Assembly: GCA_019309605.1 (NCBI GenBank)
Contig: JAFDFW010000245.1
Coordinates: 1 to 5,076 of the forward strand
Direction: 5' to 3'
DNA length: 5,076 nt
From: Deltaproteobacteria bacterium
GTDB lineage: Bacteria; Myxococcota_A; Polyangia; Polyangiales; Houyiibacteriaceae
Shown here: piece by piece, positions 1 through 5,076 of the stretch
How the letters are laid out: each line of letters begins with the position of its first letter
Position numbering within the stretch: position 1 is the stretch's first letter
Made by a program: the position numbers and the translations under genes
Notes under the pieces: generated by a model
What the model was told of the DNA's origin: nothing
The model's input: the letters and a program-made list of their open reading frames with translations, nothing else
Databases searched by the model: none

Positions 1-72
1 ATCTGCGAGATGTCAGGGGCTACGGAGCGAGCCTGCCGATGGACTCGTTGGCGATCAAGCCGGGATGCGGCG

Positions 73-870
73 CTAAAACGGAACCCGCATCAGCGAGATC
101 GCGCGGCCGGCGGCGGTGCCCCACAAGAACTTGATGAACTTCTGGAAGCCATCGTCCTGGCTGTTGTCGCGCGGGAAGACACCGGCGGTCTGCTTGCCGC
201 CGAAGCGATCGACCTGAACCGGCTGTGCGTGGCAATAACTACGCAGACCGATGGGGCCGTTCACCTGGCCGATGCCGCTGGCCTTGCGCCCGCCGAAGGG
301 TGCCTCGATCGTGCCATAGGTCTGCGGGAAGTCGTTCACGTCCACACTGCCCGTGTCGATGCGCTTGTCGATCTCGACACCACGCTCCACGTCCTTGGTC
401 CAGACGCTCCCCGTGAGACCGTAATTGGAATCATTGACGAGCCGAAGCGCTTCTTCTTCGTCCTTCACACGGATGATGTTCATGACCGGTCCGAAGGTCT
501 CTTCGGCCAAGCTGCGCATCTCGGTCGTCACATCTGTGAGCACAGTTGCTTCGTAGTAAAGGCCCTTCAAGTTCGGGGCGGGCTGTCCGCCACAGAGCAC
601 CTTGGCGCCCTTGGCCCGAGCATCCTCGACATGCTCCTTGACCGTTTCGAACTGCGCCTCGGTGTAGAGTGCGCCCATATCGAACTCGCCTTCTGTGTTC
701 AGGCGCAGCTTCGAGGCGATGGCCACCACCTTCTCGATGAAGGCGTCGGCCACGCTCTCCACCACGTAGATGCGTTCGATGCCGCCACAGTACTGGCCTG
801 CGTTGAAGAAGTTCCCAGCCACGCCGCCGGCGGCCGCGCGATCGAGGTCGGCATCGTGGCACACGATCAT
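73..870 (-). CDS. Aldehyde dehydrogenase, C-terminal fragment (265 aa) with catalytic cysteine
   Basis: This frame holds the catalytic and oligomerisation parts of the same aldehyde dehydrogenase. FFNAGQYC at residues 21-28 carries the nucleophile cysteine C28. EETFGP at 123-128 carries the glutamate that usually holds the nicotinamide ribose. PFGGRKASGIG at 191-201 is the standard C-terminal motif. The first codon ATG (870-868) overlaps the TGA of the upstream fragment by the four bases ATGA, which imitates a translationally coupled gene pair. No clear Shine-Dalgarno sequence precedes it, and M-I-V-C is an internal position in family alignments, so this ATG is probably not a natural start. 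The end (RVPF then TAG) gives a C-terminal tail of normal family appearance. It could be translated by reinitiation, but the product would lack the cofactor-binding half. Confidence 0.75.
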   Translation of the reverse strand: MIVCHDADLDRAAAGGVAGNFFNAGQYCGGIERIYVVESVADAFIEKVVAIASKLRLNTEGEFDMGALYTEAQFETVKEHVEDARAKGAKVLCGGQPAPNLKGLYYEATVLTDVTTEMRSLAEETFGPVMNIIRVKDEEEALRLVNDSNYGLTGSVWTKDVERGVEIDKRIDTGSVDVNDFPQTYGTIEAPFGGRKASGIGQVNGPIGLRSYCHAQPVQVDRFGGKQTAGVFPRDNSQDDGFQKFIKFLWGTAAGRAISLMRVPF

Positions 871-1541
871 GAGCTGATCTTGTTGACGCCTACTTCGAGC
901 AGGGCCTGGCCGGTACGGCTATCGCCCTGGATCAGATTGAAGACGCCTTCCGGAAGCCCGGCGGCTTCAAAGAGCGTCTTCACGGTTTCGCCACCGGAGA
1001 AGGCCGTGGCGGAGGAGGGCTTGAGCATCACGGTGTTGCCAGCCATCAGCGCTTGGATGGTCGGATTGAGGGATAGGATGAAGGGGCCGTTCCAGGGGCT
1101 GATCACGCCCACCACGCCGACGGGCTTGTAGTAGACGGTGCACTTCTTTCCGACGCCGACGAGGCCGTGCAGGGTCTTGCGCTCGGGTCGGAGGATCTTC
1201 TCCGACTTCTTGGCGTAATAATGCAGGGCGTCGCAGGCGGCGAAGACGTCCATCATCAGGAATTCGTTGCGCGTCTTCGGCGTCTCTTTGAGCGCGACAT
1301 CGATGAACTCGTCGATGTTATTCACCAGGTAGTCGAGGGCGCGCATCATATAGGCGCCGCGCTCTCTTACGCTCAGGGCCGCCCAAGCGGGCTGGGCCTT
1401 CTTAGCTTTCTCGAAGGCATCCTTTACGTCCTCATCGGACATGCACTCGATCTCGCCGATGGGCTCGTAGTCGGCGGGGCTGAGGAGTTGGATGCGGCGC
1501 CGCGCGCCTTCAGGAGTTTCGAGTTTCTTAACGATGGCCAT
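867..1541 (-). CDS. Aldehyde dehydrogenase, N-terminal fragment (224 aa)
   Basis: This frame covers the N-terminal part of the cofactor-binding domain of the broken aldehyde dehydrogenase. Visible family motifs are GVVGVISPWNGPF at residues 142-154, with the oxyanion-hole asparagine at N151. The LKPS motif at 173-176 has the NADP/NAD-contacting lysine K174. LPEGVFNLIQGD at 196-207 matches the usual loop before the second cofactor strand. The ATG start at 1541 is supported by an AAAGGGAA ribosome binding site on the minus strand at 1546-1553. The protein ends in SS and a TGA at 867-869, directly after GVNKI, where intact homologues would read FTGS. The gene is transcribed away from the SnoaL-like gene across a 174-base divergent region. 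On its own this piece lacks the catalytic cysteine and cannot be an aldehyde dehydrogenase. The family is certain; the substrate (fatty, aromatic or other aldehyde) cannot be told. Confidence 0.8.
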   Translation of the reverse strand: MAIVKKLETPEGARRRIQLLSPADYEPIGEIECMSDEDVKDAFEKAKKAQPAWAALSVRERGAYMMRALDYLVNNIDEFIDVALKETPKTRNEFLMMDVFAACDALHYYAKKSEKILRPERKTLHGLVGVGKKCTVYYKPVGVVGVISPWNGPFILSLNPTIQALMAGNTVMLKPSSATAFSGGETVKTLFEAAGLPEGVFNLIQGDSRTGQALLEVGVNKISS

Positions 1542-1545
1542 GGTG

Positions 1546-1553
1546 TTCCCTTT
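1546..1553 (-). promoter_or_regulatory. Ribosome binding site of the aldehyde dehydrogenase
   Basis: Read on the minus strand, AAAGGGAA lies four bases before the ATG at 1541-1539. The AGGG core is six bases from the start codon, a normal spacing. It supports the chosen start of the N-terminal fragment. Confidence 0.5.
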
Positions 1554-1604
1554 GTCCCCTATTCAAGAATCTGCTGTTCATCTGAGGGCTTGCTGCGTGT
1601 TGTC

Positions 1605-1633
1605 TCGATAGCGGATGTTCGATAAGGTCTCAA
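1605..1633 (-). promoter_or_regulatory. Candidate sigma-70-type promoter for the aldehyde dehydrogenase
   Basis: On the minus strand TTGAGA (1633-1628, five of six matches to TTGACA) is followed after 17 bases by TATCGA (1610-1605, three clear matches to TATAAT). It lies about 64 bases upstream of the ATG at 1541. The -35 is good and the -10 is weak, so this is only a candidate. It overlaps a weaker plus-strand candidate (TTGTCT at 1600-1605, GATAAG at 1621-1626, 15-base spacer), so the two directions could compete. Confidence 0.22.
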
Positions 1634-1654
1634 CCGAACCCCGCTTCGGGTGAC

Positions 1655-1671
1655 CACGCAGAATTTGCGTG
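1655..1671. promoter_or_regulatory. Perfect inverted repeat, possible operator in the divergent region
   Basis: CACGCA (1655-1660) and TGCGTG (1666-1671) are exact reverse complements separated by GAATT, giving a 17-base dyad. It lies 44 bases before the SnoaL-like start and between the two divergent genes. The size and symmetry would suit a dimeric regulator such as a TetR- or GntR-type protein, but no regulator gene is in the window. A 6-base dyad can occur by chance in GC-rich DNA. Confidence 0.3.
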
Positions 1672-1704
1672 AGCGCGCATGTTTCAACGCAGGTGACGGT
1701 GAAT

Positions 1705-1713
1705 GGAGAAGGA
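1705..1713 (+). promoter_or_regulatory. Ribosome binding site of the SnoaL-like gene (decides its start)
   Basis: GGAGAAGGA ends two bases before the ATG at 1716, and its GGAG core is seven bases from it. This places the start at 1716 rather than at the upstream in-frame GTG at 1650, which has no comparable site and would add 22 residues unlike the family. Confidence 0.65.
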
Positions 1714-1715
1714 AT

Positions 1716-2147
1716 ATGGCGGATATCAGTGACAACCTCAGGAGCCTCGCCGAATACAGCCAGAAAATGGAGGCCGGTGACTATGACGCCGTGTACGAAT
1801 ACTGGTCGGACGATTTTCACAGTCACGTCACCGAGCGCGTGAACCCCGCGGCCGTGGGCACCGACGTGCGCGGCGAGGAGCGTAAGTTCTGGGAAGAGGG
1901 CAAGCGCGCCTTCGAAGATTTCAAGTTCAGCGTCGACCTGCTGGTCGAATCGGGCGACATCATCGTGTCGAACTGGACCATCACCGGCAAACACACGCTG
2001 GCCAGCTACTATGGCGTTCCACCCAGCGGTAAGCCGGTCAACATCAATGGCACCGGAATCCTGCGCATGAAGGACGGCAAGGTCCTCGAGCACTGGGGCG
2101 GCCCCCATTGCCCCCACGGCATCGGCCTACCAGGCGTCTGCCTTTAG
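1716..2147 (+). CDS. SnoaL-like / NTF2-like small protein (143 aa)
   Basis: The product is a compact cytosolic alpha+beta cone protein of the SnoaL/NTF2-like superfamily, whose members include polyketide cyclases, limonene-epoxide-hydrolase-like and ketosteroid-isomerase-like enzymes and many proteins of unknown role. Residues 8-34 resemble the N-terminal helices (YSQKMEAGDYDAVYEYWSDDF). GVPPSGKPVNINGTGILR at 100-117 and DGKVLEHWGGP at 120-130 match the typical G-x-PPSGK...R...DGK-x-x-EHW ending of SnoaL-like proteins. His93, His126 and Trp127 are candidate pocket residues. The length is normal for the family, and there is no signal peptide or membrane segment. The start is set by the strong ribosome binding site at 1705-1713. 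It is the first of three co-directional genes, 40 bases before the acyl-CoA dehydrogenase, and diverges from the aldehyde dehydrogenase. It may act on a small hydrophobic molecule handled by its neighbours, but the reaction cannot be predicted. The family call is confident; the specific function is unknown. Confidence 0.85.
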   Translation: MADISDNLRSLAEYSQKMEAGDYDAVYEYWSDDFHSHVTERVNPAAVGTDVRGEERKFWEEGKRAFEDFKFSVDLLVESGDIIVSNWTITGKHTLASYYGVPPSGKPVNINGTGILRMKDGKVLEHWGGPHCPHGIGLPGVCL

Positions 2148-2185
2148 GGGGTCACTCTCCGGGCGATCGTGGAGGCCTGTCCCCC
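2147..2185 (+). promoter_or_regulatory. Possible RNA hairpin enclosing the acyl-CoA dehydrogenase ribosome binding site
   Basis: GGGGG (2147-2151) can pair with CCCCC (2181-2185), CA (2153-2154) with TG (2178-2179), and CTCC (2157-2160) with GGAG (2171-2174), around a loop of ten bases. The 3' inner arm is the Shine-Dalgarno sequence GGAGG (2171-2175) of the next gene, and the first G is the last base of the preceding TAG stop. There is no run of T after it, so it is not a standard intrinsic terminator. It could reduce initiation at the acyl-CoA dehydrogenase unless ribosomes finishing the upstream gene open it. Confidence 0.35.
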
Positions 2186-2187
2186 GC

Positions 2188-3897
2188 GTGTTATGGTCGC
2201 GCATGCTTCTTCTCAATCCCAAGCGACACCGCCGGGCCTATGCGGACGCACGTTCGCGCGAGGTGATGCTCAAGACCATCGACTTCTTTGAGCGCAAGGG
2301 GAAGGCACGGATCAAGGACGATTATCACGCGCAGGTTTGGTACGCCGACTTCCTCGATTTCGTCAAAGAGGAGAAGATCTTTGCGACCATGTGCACCCCA
2401 GCCGGGCAGGGGCCGCCGGACTCGCGCTGGGACACCTGGCGCATCTGTGAGTTCGCGGAGATCCTCGGGTTCTACGGCTTGCAGTACTGGTACACCTGGC
2501 AAGTGTCGGTGCTCGGACTCGGCCCGCTCTGGATGAGTCGCAACGACGAACTCAAACAGCGCACGGCACAGGCTCTTCAAGACGGAGGGATTTTCGCCTT
2601 CGGCCTCTCGGAAAAAGAGCACGGAGCCGACATCTACTCTACGGACATGGTGCTCACTCCGCAGGGCGACGGCACGTATTCCGCTACTGGGAGCAAGTAC
2701 TACATCGGCAATGGCAACAAGGCCGCGATCGTGTCGACCTTTGGGAAGCTCGCCGATTCCGGTGAGTACGTGTTCTTCGCCGTGGACTCGCAGCACGAGA
2801 AATACGAGTGCGTGAAGAACGTCTGCGCCAGTCAGAACTACGTCTCTCAGTATGCGCTGCACGACTACCCGATCCGCGAAGCAGACATCATCGCGAGAGG
2901 CGACGAGGCCTGGAACAGCGCTCTCAACACGGTCAACATCGGCAAATACAATCTCGGTTGGGCGTCGATCGGCATGTGCACGCACGCGCTCTACGAAGCG
3001 ATTCAACATGCCTCCAATCGCCGTCTCTACGGCATGCATGTCACCGATTTTCCCCACGTGAAACAGATGTTCACGGACGCCTACGCGCGGCTCGTGGCAA
3101 TGAAGCTTTTCGCTCTGCGCGCGGCGGACTACATGCGCGTCGCGTCACCCGACGACCGTCGATATCTCCTCTACAACCCAATGGTGAAGATGAAGGTAAC
3201 CACCCAAGGGGAGGAGGTGATCAACCTTCTGTGGGACGTCATCGCTGCAAAGGGCTTCGAGAAAGACATGTTCTTCGAGCAGGCCGCCATCGACATTCGC
3301 GCCCTCCCCAAGCTCGAGGGAACCGTACACGTCAATATCGCCCTCATCGTGAAGTTCATGTCCAACTACTTCTTCGCGCCGGGTGGCTACCCCGAGGTGG
3401 CGCGTCAGGACCAGCCAACGAACGACGATTTCCTCTTCGATCAGGGGCCCACCAAGGGCCTCAGCAAGATTCAGTTTCACGACTACGAGAAGGCCTACGC
3501 AAGCTACGACGTGAGAAACGTGCAGCTGTTCCGCGAGCAGATTGGGGCCTACAAAGCGATGCTGATGGCGGCACCGCCCAATGATGCGCAGCGCAAGGAC
3601 ATCGACTTCTTACTCGCCGGCGGCGAGATTTTCGCGCTGGTGGTCTACGGGCAGCTGATCCTCGAGAACGCCAAGATCTACGACATCTCAGAGGACGTCG
3701 TCGATCAAATCTTCGACTTCATGGTGAGGGACTTCTCGGGCCATGCGCTCAATCTCTATTCGAAGCCCAGCAGCACCGAAACCCAAATGCAACACTGCCT
3801 CGAAATGATTCGCAAACCGATCGTTGATACCGATCGCTATGATCGGGTGTGGCAGCAAGTTCACGACCTCCGCGATGAATACGAAATGAACCCCTAG
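2188..3897 (+). CDS. Acyl-CoA dehydrogenase family flavoprotein with long C-terminal extension (569 aa)
   Basis: The product is an FAD-dependent acyl-CoA dehydrogenase, a family that introduces a C2-C3 double bond into acyl-CoA thioesters and passes electrons to ETF. The N-terminal helical domain spans about residues 20-130. The central beta domain begins at FAFGLSEKEHGAD (136-148), equivalent to the flavin-side A-x-TEPG-x-GSD motif, and continues through KYYIGNGNKAAIVSTFGK. The C-terminal helical domain has NLGWASIGMCTHALYEAI and RRLYG, then TTQGEEVINLLWDVIAAKGF and LPKLEGT. E377 of LEGT aligns with the catalytic glutamate of the usual YEGT. A further ~140 helical residues follow, so it is longer than the ~380-residue core enzymes and resembles the larger VLCAD-type layout. 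GTG 2188 has GGAGG 12 bases upstream. ATG 2203 (M6, giving MLLLNPKR) is an alternative start that looks natural but lacks a ribosome binding site. The sulfotransferase starts six bases after the stop. No signal peptide is seen. The family is certain; the chain length or substrate is unknown. Confidence 0.92.
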   Translation: MLWSRMLLLNPKRHRRAYADARSREVMLKTIDFFERKGKARIKDDYHAQVWYADFLDFVKEEKIFATMCTPAGQGPPDSRWDTWRICEFAEILGFYGLQYWYTWQVSVLGLGPLWMSRNDELKQRTAQALQDGGIFAFGLSEKEHGADIYSTDMVLTPQGDGTYSATGSKYYIGNGNKAAIVSTFGKLADSGEYVFFAVDSQHEKYECVKNVCASQNYVSQYALHDYPIREADIIARGDEAWNSALNTVNIGKYNLGWASIGMCTHALYEAIQHASNRRLYGMHVTDFPHVKQMFTDAYARLVAMKLFALRAADYMRVASPDDRRYLLYNPMVKMKVTTQGEEVINLLWDVIAAKGFEKDMFFEQAAIDIRALPKLEGTVHVNIALIVKFMSNYFFAPGGYPEVARQDQPTNDDFLFDQGPTKGLSKIQFHDYEKAYASYDVRNVQLFREQIGAYKAMLMAAPPNDAQRKDIDFLLAGGEIFALVVYGQLILENAKIYDISEDVVDQIFDFMVRDFSGHALNLYSKPSSTETQMQHCLEMIRKPIVDTDRYDRVWQQVHDLRDEYEMNP

Positions 3898-3903
3898 GCC
3901 CCC

Positions 3904-4761
3904 ATGCCTCGCTATCCCACGACAGAGATGTGCAACGGCCCTCTGCTCGAAGCCTTCGAGCCCACGGCACGAGATAGCGACGTCTTCTGCGCCACGGCTG
4001 CCAAGTGCGGTCAAACCTGGCTCCTGACGCTGATGCACCACCTCCGCACGCGCGGGCAGGATCCGACCCTGACCGGAGGTGACCTGCTCGAGCTCACGCC
4101 CTGGCTGGAGCTGCCGCGGAAACGCCCCGGAGACGGTCAACCTTACCAAGTGGAAGACCGACTGTCTGAGCTCGAGGCGCTTCCGGACCCACGCGTCTTC
4201 AAGATGCACGTCCTGTGGGAGGAGATTCCCCGCCCGGCCGGTTCGATGTCCCGCGTGGTCACCATCAGCCGTGACCCCCGCGAGGTTCCCTACTCCATGT
4301 TTCGCCATGCCTTCGGGAGTCGGCGCGGGCCCGACATCGCGGACGACTTCGACGCCTACTTCGATCGCTGGATGGAGTTTGGGTACTACTTCAAGGTGGT
4401 GCGATCGTTCTGGCCCCACCGCGACGATCCTTCGCTGTTGTGGCTCCGCTACGAGGACCTCCAGCGCAACCTCGAGAAGGAGGCCACGCGCCTGGCACGA
4501 TTTCTCGACTGGCCAGTGAGCCAGGCGGAAATGGCGGAGGTTTTGCCACTTGTCAGCTTCGATCACATGCGGGCCACCGAGGACTCCAAGCTCATGCGCG
4601 ACGAACAGAGTTACTGGAAGGACGGGGCCAGGTTCTTTCGCGAGGGTGGCGTGGGAAAGAATCGCAGCCGGCTCTCGGCGGAACAAGAGCGCCGCCTCGT
4701 CGATCGCGTGCGCGCGGAATTCGAGCCCGACTGCTGTGACTTCGTGATGAGCCTGCCGTAA
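3904..4761 (+). CDS. PAPS-dependent sulfotransferase (Sulfotransfer_1-like, 285 aa)
   Basis: The product is a soluble sulfotransferase that should move a sulfo group from 3'-phosphoadenylyl sulfate (PAPS) to a hydroxyl or amine acceptor. The 5'-phosphosulfate loop is ATAAKCGQTWLL at residues 30-41, matching the T-x-P-K-S-G-T-T-W pattern with lysine K34. VFKMH at 98-102 corresponds to the region with the catalytic histidine (H102). The 3'-phosphate motif is VVTISRDPREVPYSMF at 118-133, with R123 and S131 eight residues apart, as in estrogen sulfotransferase. LRYEDLQRNLEKEATRLARFL follows in the usual place, and FFREGGVGKN at 244-253 matches the C-terminal RKG-x-x-G region. The length is typical of cytosolic-type enzymes, with no signal peptide. 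The start codon is six bases after the acyl-CoA dehydrogenase stop, without an obvious Shine-Dalgarno sequence, so translation is probably coupled. The acceptor is unknown; a lipid, steroid-like or aromatic alcohol is a guess from family and context. Confidence 0.9.
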   Translation: MPRYPTTEMCNGPLLEAFEPTARDSDVFCATAAKCGQTWLLTLMHHLRTRGQDPTLTGGDLLELTPWLELPRKRPGDGQPYQVEDRLSELEALPDPRVFKMHVLWEEIPRPAGSMSRVVTISRDPREVPYSMFRHAFGSRRGPDIADDFDAYFDRWMEFGYYFKVVRSFWPHRDDPSLLWLRYEDLQRNLEKEATRLARFLDWPVSQAEMAEVLPLVSFDHMRATEDSKLMRDEQSYWKDGARFFREGGVGKNRSRLSAEQERRLVDRVRAEFEPDCCDFVMSLP

Positions 4762-4770
4762 CCGGATTGC

Positions 4771-5076
4771 CTACTGGCCTTTTAGAACTTTTTCCATCCG
4801 CTGAAACACGTCGTCGATGACCTTCGCTCGCGGCAAAATCGTGATGCGGAAATAGTTGCGGTAGTCGACATTGAAGCTGGACCCCGGCGCCACGAGCACG
4901 TGCTGCGTCTCCAGCAACTCCATCGCAAAGTCCTGGTCGTCGAAGCCGGGCAATTTGTCCGTGTTGACACCGACGAAGGCATACATCGAACCACCGGGCG
5001 CAATCAGGTTCAGGTAGTCGCTGGCTTCGACGCCTCTAATCACGGCTTGGCGAGACTCGTACAAACGCCCGCCCGG
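4771..5076 (-). CDS. Class I/II PLP-dependent aminotransferase, AlaT-like, C-terminal part (partial)
   Basis: The frame is open from the right edge of the window and ends with TAG at 4771-4773, so only about the last 101 residues are present and the start lies outside. The visible part reads PGGRLYESRQAVIRG, then an SDYLNLIAPGGSMYAF segment, VLVAPGSSFNV and YFRITILP. This matches the C-terminal small domain of fold-type I aminotransferases, most like AlaT (glutamate-pyruvate aminotransferase). The arginine of FRITILP corresponds to the conserved residue that binds the substrate carboxylate. The TTG at 5064-5062 encodes an internal leucine and is not a start. It converges on the sulfotransferase with only nine bases between the stop codons and is probably unrelated to that operon. 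The aminotransferase family is firm; the AlaT assignment is likely but rests on a short part without the PLP lysine. Confidence 0.85.
   Translation of the reverse strand, partial: PGGRLYESRQAVIRGVEASDYLNLIAPGGSMYAFVGVNTDKLPGFDDQDFAMELLETQHVLVAPGSSFNVDYRNYFRITILPRAKVIDDVFQRMEKVLKGQ

Larger units (their letters stand above)
73..1541 (-). pseudogene. NAD(P)-dependent aldehyde dehydrogenase, disrupted by an internal deletion with frameshift
   Basis: The two minus-strand reading frames 867-1541 and 73-870 are the N- and C-terminal parts of one aldehyde dehydrogenase (ALDH superfamily), an enzyme that oxidises aldehydes to carboxylic acids with NAD(P)+. The first frame stops just after GVNKIS, where family members normally continue with FTGS. 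The second opens at MIVCHDADLD, which normally follows the ELGGK(D/x)P segment. About 30 codons that lie between these points in intact enzymes are absent. The two frames are offset, so the missing length must be 3n+1 bases, for example 91, 94 or 97. The lost piece should contain the FTGS cofactor-binding turn and the ELGGK general-base glutamate, so a ribosomal frameshift could not restore an active enzyme. The remaining 224 and 265 residues plus about 30 give about 520, a normal family length. The gene is either a pseudogene or carries an assembly error. The catalytic cysteine and other motifs are well kept, which suggests a recent or artefactual event. Confidence 0.85.

Noticed and set aside
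867..873. Programmed ribosomal frameshift joining the two aldehyde dehydrogenase frames
   Set aside because: No slippery heptamer is present and about 30 conserved residues would still be missing, so frameshifting would not give a normal enzyme.
10..1131. Plus-strand open frame of 373 codons antisense to both aldehyde dehydrogenase fragments
   Set aside because: Its translation has no recognisable family motifs, and the minus strand encodes clear ALDH motifs throughout. Long antisense frames are common opposite GC-rich genes.
1638..1651. Small hairpin CCCG-CTT-CGGG as a possible terminator
   Set aside because: The stem is only four base pairs with no T tract on either strand, and it lies upstream of both divergent genes where no terminator is expected.
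1650..1715. Upstream in-frame extension of the SnoaL-like gene starting at GTG 1650
   Set aside because: It lacks a ribosome binding site and adds residues atypical of the family, while ATG 1716 has GGAGAAGGA at good spacing.
1578..2117. Minus-strand open frame of 179 codons over the SnoaL-like gene
   Set aside because: It is antisense to a gene with a strong ribosome binding site and a recognisable fold pattern; its translation resembles no family.
2191..3057. Minus-strand open frame of 288 codons inside the acyl-CoA dehydrogenase
   Set aside because: It is a shadow of the real plus-strand gene, which carries the FAFGLSEKEHGAD and LEGT motifs.
3688..4686. Minus-strand open frame of 332 codons across the dehydrogenase/sulfotransferase boundary
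   Set aside because: It is antisense to two well-supported genes, has no family motifs and no ribosome binding site, and reflects codon bias of the real genes.
4741..4800. Bidirectional terminator between the converging sulfotransferase and aminotransferase genes
   Set aside because: The nine-base gap and its flanks show no convincing stem-loop; the T-rich stretch near 4780-4793 is part of the aminotransferase coding sequence.

Overview
The window looks like chromosomal DNA from a GC-rich (about 60% by eye), probably uncultured bacterium. The protein styles fit a proteobacterial or myxobacterial-type genome, but this assignment is a weak inference because there is no rRNA or other phylogenetic marker. 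There is no tRNA, rRNA, CRISPR array, insertion sequence or phage gene that I can recognise. The gene complement is metabolic.

Layout from left to right. Bases 1-72 hold nothing recognisable. Bases 73-1541 (minus strand) carry an NAD(P)-dependent aldehyde dehydrogenase gene broken into two overlapping reading frames. The break is not a simple frameshift: about 30 codons are missing at the junction near base 870, including the segment that in this family holds the FTGS cofactor motif and the ELGGK catalytic glutamate. Bases 1542-1715 form a divergent intergenic region with a ribosome binding site for each side, weak promoter candidates and a perfect 6-5-6 inverted repeat. Three genes then run rightwards: a small SnoaL/NTF2-like protein (1716-2147), a long acyl-CoA dehydrogenase (2188-3897) and a PAPS-dependent sulfotransferase (3904-4761). 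The gaps of 40 and 6 bases suggest one transcript. Finally, a minus-strand gene enters from the right edge and converges on the sulfotransferase with a 9-base gap. It is the C-terminal part of a class I/II aminotransferase of the AlaT type.

Taken together, the acyl-CoA dehydrogenase, small SnoaL-like protein, sulfotransferase and divergent aldehyde dehydrogenase could act on a lipid, fatty aldehyde/acyl or terpenoid/steroid-like substrate. This is inferred from gene order only and no substrate can be read from the sequence. The aminotransferase probably belongs to a separate amino-acid metabolism unit. I did not find convincing evidence of a wholly new biological system. The points most worth a second look are the aldehyde dehydrogenase deletion, a possible hairpin that would hide the ribosome binding site of the acyl-CoA dehydrogenase, and the unusual linkage of acyl-CoA dehydrogenase with a sulfotransferase.
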